Below, piece by piece: positions 33,844-44,529 of a stretch of DNA of 64,000 bases. A model generated the notes under the pieces. That model did not search any database. It saw nothing but the letters and a program-made list of their open reading frames with translations, and had not been told where the DNA came from. The translations under genes and the position numbers were made by a program. The first letter of the stretch is position 1. Every line of letters starts with the position of its first letter. Source of the DNA: Blepharisma japonicum (lineage: Eukaryota; Ciliophora; Heterotrichea; Heterotrichida; Blepharismidae); the NCBI GenBank assembly GCA_949751835.1, contig CATKHK010000015.1, positions 372,001 through 436,000 on the forward strand, in the 5' to 3' direction.

Positions 33844-35007
33844 ATGGGTAGATATGTAGTTGACATTCTCTCTCCTCTTGCAAATGTAGAATACATCCCT
33901 CACGATCAAAATACAATCCTTTTAGTGCCTGATACATTCATACCAAGCTCTGAAATCGAAGCTCGGTTTGCGCCTTGTAATGACATAGATCAGGCACTAG
34001 CAGGAGGTGCTTTTATCTTTAGGGTAGCTAATGAACTTCAAAGAGGTTTTCTTATGGGTTTAATTGTAGGACGCTGGCCAGATGCAAAGTTGGTCACATC
34101 TAGATTAGATGTTTATAAGAAAATCTCCCCAAGAATTTCATTACAGATGTATAAAGAAAACTCTTATAAGCTTTACTACAATGACTCCTGTGCAAGCACC
34201 GAAGCTTCTTCAGAGTATCCTAATAGCCCAAGAGAAGAGCTCAAGGCTCCATTTTTCCAACAAAAACCTTCTCCTCCACAACAAATTTCCTTGCAAGAAA
34301 AATACCTTGACAATCTCTACTATGAAGTCCTTAACAAATATTACGAAAAATTCCTCATCCACGAAGAAATCAGAGCTACCAAAATAAGATCAGCCAAAGC
34401 TCAGATAAAAAACCTTTCAGACGGAGCCGTTATCTCAGTAAAGCGAAAAGCCTTGCCAGGATTTGCTGACAGTTTACCTGGAAGTGGCGAATTATCAGAG
34501 ATGGTCTATGAGGACTTAAGGGATCATAAAATTATCCAAGAAATCGGAACACAAGTAACCTACGATGAAGCTTTAATTGAGATGTATTTTGGAAGAGATA
34601 AAAAAAGGGAATTTAAGCCACGATATAAAGAATTAAGAAGCCAGCCTCCACAGCCTCCGCAGCCTCCACAACCTCCAAATCATCAAAATTTTTCGATGAG
34701 CTTAGACAGAGATAAAAATATTGACACAGCATTCAAGGAAATTTGGAAAGATATTCTAATGGATGTAGAAGAAATGAAACCTAGTACAATTGCTGCACTT
34801 GCTTATGTTATTATAGGCAAATTTGAGACTAAGCTGAATGAAGAACCTGAGAAATATGACAACAGCTTCAAAGAAGATATAATTAAAAAGTCAATAAAAA
34901 TGCTATTTACATGGGACATAATATCCTTGCAAACTAATAGTGAAAAGACTCAAGACTCAGTAGCAGAAAACTATAAGCAAAATCTGGGCGAAAGACTTTT
35001 ATATTAA
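33844..35007 (+). CDS. Unknown protein with QPP repeat
   Basis: 387 residues, ATG to TAA, no TGA needed. The N-terminal 110 residues look folded (VPDTFIPSSEIEARFAPCND, ALAGGAFIFRVANELQRGFLMG). The middle is helical and charged. A short QPP repeat of four units lies at about residues 265-276 (encoded near 34646-34678), followed by a C-terminal helical segment. No family recognised. Its stop converges with the Popeye-domain gene (60 bp between stops). Confidence 0.65.
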   Translation: MGRYVVDILSPLANVEYIPHDQNTILLVPDTFIPSSEIEARFAPCNDIDQALAGGAFIFRVANELQRGFLMGLIVGRWPDAKLVTSRLDVYKKISPRISLQMYKENSYKLYYNDSCASTEASSEYPNSPREELKAPFFQQKPSPPQQISLQEKYLDNLYYEVLNKYYEKFLIHEEIRATKIRSAKAQIKNLSDGAVISVKRKALPGFADSLPGSGELSEMVYEDLRDHKIIQEIGTQVTYDEALIEMYFGRDKKREFKPRYKELRSQPPQPPQPPQPPNHQNFSMSLDRDKNIDTAFKEIWKDILMDVEEMKPSTIAALAYVIIGKFETKLNEEPEKYDNSFKEDIIKKSIKMLFTWDIISLQTNSEKTQDSVAENYKQNLGERLLY

Positions 35008-35067
35008 TTTTTAATATTTATTACTCAAAAGATTTAGTTTTTTAAGTAATTTGTATAATTAAATAAA

Positions 35068-35874
35068 TTATTCTTCATTATCATTATCATTCATGACACT
35101 AAAATAATTTCTTTTTGCTTCAATAAACTCCAGGTCTAAACTGACAATAAAGCTCCCTACAAAATCAAGCATTTTTGCATACATTCCATTTTGTATCGCC
35201 ATACCATGGGTTTGGATTCTAAACAGTTTTTCCATTTTCTTGATATCGATTTTAAACACATAAAGTGGCTGAACAATATCAGTTATCGTCACAGAAATAT
35301 TGCAAATTTGTTCATAGTCTCTACTTTCTTTTTTACCTTCCAGTAAGTTCATATAATCAATAACCCCAAGCCAAGAATACGATTCCATGTTTTCTGAAAC
35401 CACAGCTTCACTTCCAGGTGTTTCCACTTTCAGCTGAACTTTTGTATCGGGGTGGACTACTCCTAAAATTGCGATTGTGTCGAAATCATTGCCTGCTTTT
35501 AAGATTTGGGAATTCGCTGACTTATATTCCACAATTTTTATGCATCGGTGCAACAAAAGCTTGAATTCATATCGTGAATAAACGTTCTTAAAAACATTTT
35601 GGTATAAACCTTCAGCAGGATCACCGAAATTGAAAACAATCCTCTTACGGACCATCAAAATCCAATGGATCAAATTTATGCATGCTTGACCAAAATTTCA
35701 TATGATGATATCGACTTGGTTATCTAAGCCTAAAAACCCTCATATGACGAAAAATATGCAGCCGACAGTTAAGACAAATCGAAGATAAATTTGATTTCAT
35801 TGAACATAAGATAAAAAATAGCAGGCGTTGGCAATTTGATATGCCCACATGTTCGCAGGTAGAACTTCTGGCAT
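35068..35874 (-). CDS. Popeye-domain (POPDC-like) membrane protein
   Basis: 268 residues from ATG 35874 to TAA; four or more TGA(Trp) lie in the N-terminal helices. It starts with a short ectodomain-like tail, then three hydrophobic segments: QIANACYFLSYVQW, YLRFVLTVGCIFFVIWGFLG and IIIWNFGQACINLIHWILM. This is the POPDC arrangement, where the third helix is followed by a basic turn (VRKR) and the cytoplasmic Popeye domain, which binds cAMP in animals. The segment LYQNVFKNVYSRYEFKLLLHRC fits the Popeye start. The cAMP-binding residues are not clear. Moderate confidence in the family. Confidence 0.6.
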
Positions 35875-36061
35875 ATTTTATATTAAATATTAAACGCTTA
35901 GTATACTAAATTTTTTATCAATTTAATAAATCTTAAATATCTTTCTTTAATCTATACAGACTTAATAATGGCTATTTTATAATCATAAGCTCTCATTTCA
36001 CATAATATTTTTTCTCATAAAGTTACATATTGAACACCAAAAAATAAATAATCATATCTAG

Positions 36062-39000
36062 ATGAAAACCAAATCATCAAAACCAACATCATCTACTTAT
36101 AGGTCGTTTGATAATGAAGATATAACAACCCCAATTAAATCAGCTCGCCATATAATGACTTGAAGAGAAGCCAAAAAAAATGCGAATTTATCGAACCTTA
36201 AAATCCCTCAGGGAAAATACCCAGGTGCCCAATTAATAAAAAATGCGAAAGAAGAGTTGTCAGAATTAGGGAAATATTTATTAAACACAAACACAGCCGA
36301 TGTCTCATATCTGAAAGACACAATAAAATCGTCAAAAGCTCTTCTGCAACCCATTACGATTTTTCCAACAGACATAAAGACTTTGGAAAAGTTCCTGGAA
36401 GGAATGGACATATGCGATTCTCCCAGACCTCCTGGAAACCATCAGCTAATAAATCAAGCCTTATGCAAAAAAGAAAACTGTATCGATCATTTATTAGTCA
36501 ATAACCCGAGTGAAGGTAACTTAAGAAAAAATTTACAAGGTTCTCCATTTGCTACTGAAAAACATATTGAAATAACAGAAAGATATGACTTAGGCAATCC
36601 CTCTGGCCGTCAAGAGGTATCAAACTTAAAAAACTGACTTTCAGCTATGAAAACTCGCTATCTCACTATTTTTGAATCAGAAAATGACAGTTCTATTGAA
36701 GATGTCAAATCTGCTGAATTAATTTTCACTACTTGCCAAAGAGAATTAATACGCCAAGTTACAGTTTATTGTATAGAAAGAGGAGAATTATTAGAAGAAG
36801 TCTTCAAAGGCTTCCAAAAAATTTTTAAACAAAAAGAAAAAATTCAAGAAAAATACTTCGAAAATTCTAAAGAAGAAACTAAATTAGAACAGGATAAAAG
36901 AGAAGAACAATTTAATGCACAAATGGCAAAATCAGTTAATTATATCAAATTTTTGAGTGAAAAAATAGAAATTTTAAAAGTAAAAAAGAAAGGAGTTAAA
37001 AAAGATTTTGATTTTGTAACAAAGGAATATGACGATTTAAAAGCAAAATACGATAAAGAAGCAACTGAGTGGAAAAAAAAAGAAATGAAGCTGAGAAAAG
37101 AAATAGGAAAATTAAAAGAAAATTTTATTAAACATGTAGATGAAAAATTAAAATTTGAAATCACAGATAAAGACATTAGAGAAGCACCAATAGAAAGGGA
37201 GAATTTAGTCATTAACAGAAGTTTCAGATTTGGTGGTGAAGATATAAAAAATGTTAATAAAGCTTATAGACACATGCTGGAAACTGTAGAAAAAGTAGAT
37301 CAAGAAATCCAAGTCATGATCCCAGAAATAAAAATTGAAGTGCCTGAGCAGAAACATGAAATTATAAGAACTATAGAAATAGTTAAAGAAGTTGTAAAGA
37401 AAGAAACAATAAAAGTAGTCACTAAAAATCGATATACTCAGACTGGCTTTATTGAGAATTTGATCCAAAATATTCCTGAAGATATTGCTGAAATTGCTTC
37501 AAGTAATGCTAATAAAACTTTTATTAGTGATGATAAAGAAGATATAGTTGCCCCAACAATTGAAATAACCCCAAATAATATTGTTGAAATTCCAAATGCT
37601 AATGAGAGCCCTCAAAAAGCTTTAGAAAGCACAAAAATTGAAAGCATAGAGGCGGGTGTAGTTCAAGAAACATCAGTTAGTGCATATTCAGAATCCTTTG
37701 AGCAGCCAAAGCATGAACAAAATCTATTAAATCTTAAATCAATTAGAGAAAAACCCCAAAAGCCAGTAAAAATTAGAAGAAAATCTGGGATGTTAGCAAT
37801 TCCTAATTCTGCCGAGCTGGATACTCAAAAAAATCGTCCTAATTCTACTAAACCAGCGAAGCCAAGTAAAATTTCACCGAAAAAAAAAGATGGTGCACCT
37901 GAATTGACATCCAAAAATTCTATTGATTTTTCAGAAAACGAGGAAAATCTTGAAAATTTGGAATCAGAAACTTCTAAAAAAAGAGAAGAATTATACCAAC
38001 TAGTAAATGAAAATTCTCAAAATAAGGAAATATTAGAAAAAATTAATGGAATCTCAAAGGCAGATGGAAATAGTGCTAGAAAAGCTTCAATACCTTCTCT
38101 TGACATTAAAAAAAAGAAAGATAGACAAAATAATAAAGGTACTTTTTCTACCCCAAATACTTCTAGAAGCATAAAGGAGCAGCAAAGCAAAGAAGAAAAC
38201 ACTCCTATCCGAGAAAAATTTCCAGAAATTCATATTCAAGAAAAATTAGAAGTCGAAGAAGAAACTTCACTCAAGAAAAAAAATTCGAAAAATCGTTCCC
38301 CTTCACAATCTAATAAAGATTTAACAAGAATAAGCATAGAAAAATCAGCATCAAGTCCTATAAGTGCTGACCAAAGTCCAAAGATTGCTTTAAAATCTTC
38401 TCAAACTCTTAAAGAGCTGTCTCCTCAAAATCCAAATCTGCTTCTACGCTCTTATTCAATTACAAGCTCAAAAGAATTAGAAGAAGAACATATTAATTTA
38501 GTAAATATTATCCCTCCAAATGCAGATTCTCCTTCATGAACCTTAGGCTATCAAGCTGGCTTTGAACTAGGCAAGCGTGAAGGATTCAAAGAAGGAGAAG
38601 CTTTTGGCATTGAAGAAGGCCAAATAAATGGCTATTTAAAAGCTGCAAGAGAATATACCAATAATTCACGACCTTCTCAATTGGATGTTTCTGATGAAGC
38701 ATATTGGGAAACTGACCCACCATCAGAAAGTGAAGGAGAGTTCAAAGAAAAATCTGAAAATGAAGAAGGTAGTGCTGCAAAAACTGAAAGAAGGCACCGA
38801 GAAAAACAAAGAAGAAGAGCAGATAATGTAATGAAAAATCAAATTAAAAAATCAGGGACTGAAGCTTTAGAAAAATTACAAGAAAATCAAATTGAAAACT
38901 CTGGGGAGGAAGAAAATTTAAGTTCTGATAGCGAAAAATATACTATTGAAAGCGAAGAAGACGAAGGCGAAGAAGAAAATAAAGAAATCGACAAAGAAGA

Positions 39001-40231
39001 AGATTTAAGGTCTCCTTGAAGGACAGAACGAAGAGAGTCGATGGAAAAGCGAAAAATAAAAGAATATACCAAATTCGCCGAATTTCATTTCCATAAACGT
39101 GAAAATAAAAAAATCCACAAAAAAATGCCATCATCTACAAATCTTCTTAAAAAATTTTTAAGCCGCACGATGAAATGAATTCTAAGAAAAGCTACGATGA
39201 GCCGCAGAATGGTAAACAAAATTATGTCATCATTTTATACATCTTGCTTTTCTAGTCGCCTTGACAATTCTCACTCTGTAATTGATTATCTTTATAATGA
39301 TATGTCAGATAAATATGCACTGAAGAAAATAACCGATAGAAAATTCCTGGAATTTATGGCGTCAGTTTTGAGGTCATCAGATTCAAAGCGTTCTTTGATG
39401 TTTCTGAAGTTCACTGGGGTAAGTAAAAAGCTTAGCTTGCAAGGGTATTCTACGTTTTCTTTTCAATTTTATTTAAAATCACTTTCCTTTATGCAAAAAG
39501 CTAAAATTGGGATCAATTCTTCATTTGATGAAACTGCTGATATTATTTATATGCCAACTGTAAGGGCTATTGAATGCATAAAAGACAAGCTTGATGGTGT
39601 GGTAGAGAAATCCTTTATAAACAAATTAATTTCACAAGTAGAGCAAGCTTCAATACAAGACCCTCTTAAAATCAATGCTACTGGGCTTGTTGAAGAAGAA
39701 TATGTATTAGAATTAATGGTAGAATTATATGAAGAGTATATAGTGAAAATACAAAAGGGAATTGATGAGGTTATTTCTGCGATAAAATATAATGAAAATA
39801 AAGACTCTATATCAAAACAAGAATTTTTTATGATAATAAGACATATTTCGCCTATGAAATTTTATATTTTACAAAAAGAAGAAGAGCTGAGTATAGGAAA
39901 TAGCATGTCAATTATTGAGCTCACTAGTAAATGTATTGAAAAAGGCTTGCTAGCTATTAATGATGTCAAATCATATTGCCAAATAAATGATGAATACACA
40001 AAAGAAGATATAATAGAAGAAGTGAAAGTTTCAATTGAGGATATGAAAAATATTGCTAATAAAATTGATGGTCTTGAAGAGAAAAATATTTTAAATAGAG
40101 AAGAGTGGGAAAAAAAACTGATTAATTGTGAAAATGGAATTGAAGGACAAGAAGTAAGATTTACTAAATTAGCCTGGAAATTGTATCAAGATGAACTTAT
40201 TCGACTGAAATCACTTATAAGAGAGACATAA
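36062..40231 (+). CDS. 1389-residue coiled-coil protein with axonemal dynein light chain-like segment
   Basis: A single frame from ATG 36062 to TAA 40229, joined across TGA(Trp) at 36635-36637, 38537-38539, 39017-39019 and others. After about 190 residues comes TTCQRELIRQVTVYCIERG, very like the FDELIRQLTIICTERG segment of dynein light chain p28 encoded at 57111-57836, followed by a coiled coil. This is the Ax_dynein_light pattern found in AXDND1, which is also long. The middle (about 400-820) is acidic and Ser/Lys-rich; a Gly-rich repeat GFELGKREGFKEGEAFGIEEG lies near 830-850; the C-terminal 340 residues are helical. AXDND1-like is a moderate call. Confidence 0.7.
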
Positions 40232-40407
40232 TTAAACAATTAATTGTAATCAAAATTCTTTAAGTATAGCAATAATTTTATTAAAATTTATTCATAGTTA
40301 AATCTATTAACCCTCTTTGATTTAACCTGAAATAAAGTATAAGAAAAATGTCTCGGTTTTTGCGGAAAGCAGGTATAAAAGAAATAATAAATTGAGGGAC
40401 TCTAACC

Positions 40408-40489
40408 GACACTTTGGCCGAGTGGTTAAGGCGTTAGCCTGCTAAGCTAATGGGGTCTCCCCGCATGAGTTCAAATCTCATAGGTGTCG
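40408..40489 (+). tRNA. tRNA-Ser (anticodon GCU)
   Basis: 82 nt. Acceptor GACACTT pairs with AGGTGTC with one G-T pair; discriminator G. D arm GGCCGAGTGGTTAAGGC, anticodon stem TTAGC/GCTAA with loop CTGCTAA giving GCU, a long class II variable arm GGGG-TCT-CCCC, and T arm ATGAG/CTCAT with TTCAAAT. A run of six T at 40490-40495 follows as a Pol III terminator. The A and B boxes are intact. No intron, and the 3' CCA is not encoded. Reads AGC/AGU Ser codons. Confidence 0.96.
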
Positions 40490-40981
40490 TTTTTTATATT
40501 TAATTAGAATTCAGTCTGAATTCAATTTCTGACATACAAAAATAATTTTTTTAAATCAGCACAAAACTTTATCTAATACATTTATTCGAATTCCATGTCC
40601 CAATTTCCAAATATTGTTACATTTAAGCAAAATTTATGAATTTTCAAGAAAGCTAATTTCTAAGAGAAACGTCACCAAAATATGGTCATCGGTAGAAATC
40701 AAGCAAGTTTTATTGATTTTTACATAATTTCTGTGGCAGAACTCCAAATAAAATTCACCAAAATGGAATAATGAAGAAATTCGAACTTATTAAGCCTTTA
40801 AAATTCCAATATTTCCACCTTTCGAAAGGCTTCCTCAATACCTTATTTATCCCCACAAAACTTTTAATCAGCATTCATTTTCTATGATTTTGGGAATTTT
40901 TCCATTATTTTTTCTTATCCACAAAGCTTCCATAACGCATGAAGAATTTTCTGTAAAGAGGAATCATTTATAAACAATATA
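40490..40981. other. Intergenic between tRNA and Myb gene
   Basis: About 490 bp. The first bases are the Pol III T-run. The rest has no ORF over 30 codons and no clear stem-loop that I can support. Confidence 0.55.
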
Positions 40982-41416
40982 ATGAACCAAGATTTTCAAT
41001 CTCAAGAAAATTATAACAAAGGACGATGGAACTCTGAGGAGAAAAAGAAGTTTGAAGAAGCCCTTAATTTATATGGGAAAGACTGAACAAGAATTCAAAA
41101 TCACATCGCAACAAGGACACTGGTCCAGGTAAGATCCCATGCCCAAAAATATTTTAGAACTGTAGAAAGGCCTCGTGATCCAAAAATGCCGCAACTTTTC
41201 AGGCTGAAAGACTCAGAAAACATATTCGAAGAATATGCTGCACAAATGGGGCAATTTAAGCAAATATGGGAATTGAATAACCAAGTTTTATATCAGACTG
41301 TGCCTGATCAATTTTATGGCTTTTACCCAAATGTGATTTTGCCTCAGAAAAGTGCAGAATTGAGGAGTTGTAATTTGGGATCGTGCAAAAAGGTCAAATT
41401 TGATTATTGTGAGTAG
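40982..41416 (+). CDS. SHAQKYF-type Myb/SANT DNA-binding protein
   Basis: 144 residues from ATG to TAG with one TGA(Trp) in YGKDWTRIQNHI. Residues 12-60 form one Myb-like repeat: GRWNSEEKKKFEEALNLYG, WTRIQNHIATRTLVQVRSHAQKYF. The SHAQKYF ending is diagnostic of the plant/ciliate one-repeat Myb group of transcription regulators. The three-Trp spacing reads W17, (F), W35-type. The C-terminal 80 residues are not recognised. Likely a nuclear transcription factor; target unknown. Confidence 0.93.
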
Positions 41417-41758
41417 ATAAGCTATCTAATAAAGTAGTAAAATTTAAAATCTTTTGAAGAGACTTATCCGAAAATTGAGATAAGTTAGTAATTAGTTGCA
41501 CTTTAATAACACCTCAGACGTTTTAATTTTAATACTTAAACAGCAAATATAGCGAAATATGATACAATTTATGGCGAATCTATGCATATCAGATGATCAT
41601 GCCTGTATTGAATATAAAGTAATAGTGTTTCTATTATATATATTTGCTACAATTTTCACATTGAAAATTTATTATGAGGCATTGGAGGCTAACAAATTTT
41701 CATATAACTAGCAAAAATTATTTATAAGCATTAATTAGCAGTATTAATAAAAGCTCAT

Positions 41759-42239
41759 ATGGAGAAACAAGAAAAACTGTCTGGTAATATCATTATTTTA
41801 GAAAATGAAGGCTCTGGAGAAACTCAATTTTTCAATAAAATACCTTCAACAGATTTTTTCAACTTATAAATCTGAATTTAATGCAAGTAGTGCATATAAA
41901 AATACCAAATAAACAATAAAGCTACAGTTTTTCGATATTGAGATAGAAATAAAAATCAAAGATTAATACATTGGGGCACTATTTCTTTTAAATCTTCATT
42001 AGCTTGCACTTTTTATTTTAATGGAAAGATCTGACAGTGAAGAGTTCTTTTCCCCTTTTACTGAAGGAGACAGAGCTTAATATGAAGAGATTGATTTATT
42101 CCTTGGCAATAGTGACTTAGAAATTTTTACTGGTTATGGAGAAGGAGATGAAGATGCTGATAATCATGATATGATTTATATCGAAATTTCTGCAAAGACA
42201 GGAAAAGGATGTGGGATATTGAAAAAAATTAAAAAGTAA
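41759..42239 (+). pseudogene. Decayed Rab-type small GTPase
   Basis: No intact ORF, but fragments follow the order of a Rab protein. Starting at ATG 41759, GNIIILENEGSGETQFFNK mirrors the P-loop region (Rab: KIVLLGDSGVGKT; here GKT is GET). Then TIKLQFFDIE mirrors TIKLQIWDTAGQ. Then GNSDLE (Rab GNKSDLE) and YIEISAKTGKG (Rab FEISAKTG, the G5 motif), in different frames. The pieces are separated by TAA/TAG and frame changes over about 480 bp, the right size for a Rab. I infer a relic, not an active gene. Confidence 0.55.
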
Positions 42240-42488
42240 AATATTTTTTGATAAAAAATGCACTTAATTAACTCCCTATTTAAATTTGATCAGTTTTTTT
42301 GATCCATTTCAAGCAATATTTGAAGACTTAAGCTCTAATGAAATAAATTTTGGATACCTTGTGAGAAGGTGGACTGAAGTCAATTCATATATGTTAGGAT
42401 TTCAGTAGGGGAGATGAAAGGCTTTTTACTGATAATTAAATAAAGCTATTATATAGTTGCTATTTTTAAGCTTTAATTATTAATAGTT

Positions 42489-42645
42489 ATGGAAAGAGAA
42501 AAATATTTAAAAAAGTCTATTCATTAGAGGCTCACGATCTGGAAAAAATAGCTTTTTTGAATAAATATATTATAAACCGTTTTAATGAGATCTATAGACC
42601 TATATTAATTAAATTTTATATGCTTCAAGCAAATTTTAATTTATA
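42489..42645 (+). pseudogene. Second Rab-like relic (P-loop to switch I)
   Basis: From 42516 one frame gives LFIRGSRSGKNSFFE, a P-loop-like GxxxxGKx; a +1 shift then gives FLNKYIINRFNEIYRPI, as in Rab SLLNRYIN-xxFxxxYxPTIG. It lies 250 bp after the first relic. Between them are short open stretches of no clear identity. Together they suggest two degraded small GTPase copies. Weak on its own, stronger beside the other relic. Confidence 0.4.
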
Positions 42646-42754
42646 AAAAATATAAATGCCTTTAGATCAAGGATAAGCAATATAAATAAGCCAACTCAAT
42701 AAATTATACTAAATAAAATTTTAACTGCTAAGAATTTAATAGGCTATAAATATT

Positions 42755-43840
42755 ATGGATAATCCAAATAGATCCTCATCTTATCAGCAGTTAGACGAAG
42801 ATTTCACATGCCCTATCTGCTATCAAAATTCCACGGAAAATACTGAAATCGAAGGCTGCCGCCATAGCTTTTGCACTCGCTGCTTAAAAACGTTTCTAAA
42901 TGATAAAATATCTTCTGCAAAAGTAGCGCAAATCAAATGCCCTAATGAAAAGTGTGAGAATACCTTAACAAGGTCTTTTTTGGAGACCATTATACCTTCA
43001 GAAATGCGTGAAAAATATAATAAATTCAAAAATCGCGAAGAATTATCAAGAAACGCTTTAGTAAAATTTTGTCCTCAACCTGACTGTGAAGGATATGATA
43101 TTGGAGGTCATAAAAAATACAAGCTTACATGCAGTCTTTGCAAACAAAAATTTTGCTTTATGTGCAATGAGCATTGGCATGGCAAAGGAAAATGCAAAAA
43201 TAAAATCAATGTGGAATTCGAAAAATATGTAAGAGATAAACATGTAAAATTTTGTCCAAAATGTGGTAAAAGGGTAGAAAAAGAGGAAGGAGGATGCTTG
43301 AATATGATATGCATTTGTGGATTTCAATGATGCTGGAGGTGTGGGAAGGACCCTATGATAAAGTATCATTGATTTAAGTGTTATTGAGGAAGTTCTATAG
43401 CAGAAATGAGATGAATAATAATTATTGGTATGTTTTTATCTCCAATTATTGCTCCAATAAGCGCTATGGTTTTTCTAGCTATATACTTATCTTCAGATAA
43501 TACTCATAGAAATGGGAAGCTGTACAAATATAGATATTGACTATATTTCATGCTATTATTTTTTTCAATTCCAGTTGAAATTGTGGTAATCATGGTTTTT
43601 ATTTATCGTCTAGTACTCAAATGCAAGCATTACTCTTCTGGAAATAATGGATGCACTGTAAGATGGATTTTAGCTCCTCTAATAGCAATTATTGGATTTT
43701 TAGTTTTATATCCTCTATTTATATTATTCCTTGCTCTAGGACCTATTTTTGGAATTATTTGTCTCTCAATCAAACTGTGCAGTCCTCGCAAAAAGCAAAA
43801 AATACAAGAAAGAAGCAATTACCCTCATACGTTTATCTAA
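42755..43840 (+). CDS. RBR (RING-IBR-RING) E3 ubiquitin ligase with C-terminal membrane segments
   Basis: 361 residues from ATG to TAA with at least five TGA(Trp), two within FQWCWRCGKD. RING1: CPICYQN...CRHSFCTRC...CPNEKC, residues about 19-66. IBR: CPQPDCEG...CSLCKQKFCFMCNEHWHGKGKC, about 107-145. RING2: CPKCGKRVEKEEGGCLNMICICGFQWCWRC, with Cys181 at the position of the parkin catalytic Cys (GGC-x-H-M). The His two residues later is Asn here. Two hydrophobic segments follow (about 225-250 and 265-290), then another at about 310-340, so the ligase is membrane-anchored like RNF144 or RNF19. The ORF splits in several pieces without TGA = Trp. Confidence 0.9.
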
Positions 43841-43947
43841 ATAAATCCTTTAATAATTGTATACTGAAAAGAAAGGCACCTAATAAAAATTCGCATATGA
43901 GATTACAGAATAATTCTTTTTAAACTATTAGCAACTGTTTAATAATT
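43841..43947. other. 3' flank of RBR gene
   Basis: About 100 bp between the RBR stop and the structured element; a hypothetical reading frame from 43651 to 43923 is the shadow of the RBR gene. Nothing recognised. Confidence 0.4.
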
Positions 43948-44119
43948 ATTCCTTATCTTAAGCTTCAACTAGTTATATGTAATTCCTATGAATTACCCTG
44001 CTTTAGCAAGTAATTAGAGTGGGAAGCTCTCCAGTTACTCTGCTAACTCAAGTCGGTAAAACCGACTGAAGATAAGCTCAATTGCTCGTCAATAAAAGGC
44101 AATTCATAGTATTCCTTAT
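43948..44119. ncRNA. Candidate structured RNA or small inverted-repeat element
   Basis: About 170 bp able to fold into a compact branched structure. Outer pairs: CTTATCTT (43952-43959) with AAGATAAG (44069-44076), and CTATGAATT (43986-43994) with AATTCATAG (44101-44109); these two overlap as a pseudoknot-like or alternative pairing. Inner hairpin 44003-44046: TTAGCA/TGCTAA, AGTAATT/AGTTACT (one G-T) and AGAG/CTCT. A second hairpin, AGTCGG/CCGACT, with a TAAAA loop is at 44051-44067. Direct repeats ATTCCTTAT flank it at 43948-43956 and 44111-44119. I match no known RNA family; a non-autonomous element with target duplication is the alternative. Confidence 0.4.
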
Positions 44120-44529
44120 AGTAAACATAATGATTATTTTTCTTAATTTAAATAAATTTCATTTAAATATGATAATAGTTATAAGCTAATAGGTGCTACA
44201 TAATCTAATTTTATCAATCTTTAAAATGATAGCTGCTCTTCCATTTGAAGGCGGACCTTGACTTCATATAATATAATAATTTATTGTCTGCTTGTATCGT
44301 TAACTAATGAATAAATTAGCGTGCCAAAATAAAAACTTCAATGCGCTTCATCAGATATGCTTTGGGCTTAGGCCATAAATGTCGAACAAGCAATAATATT
44401 TTTCATTATGATTTCCAATATTTCTCGACTATCAGAAATCGCCATTTTATTATGAACTTAAATTAGCTATTTTCTGTTAATCAATAATATGCCCTCTGAG
44501 TACTGTTGATTACCAATAAATTTAAAAAA
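44120..44529. other. Intergenic upstream of PTP
   Basis: About 410 bp, AT-rich. No intact ORF. The frame of the PTP is open from 44488 but its first ATG is 44530. Confidence 0.45.
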
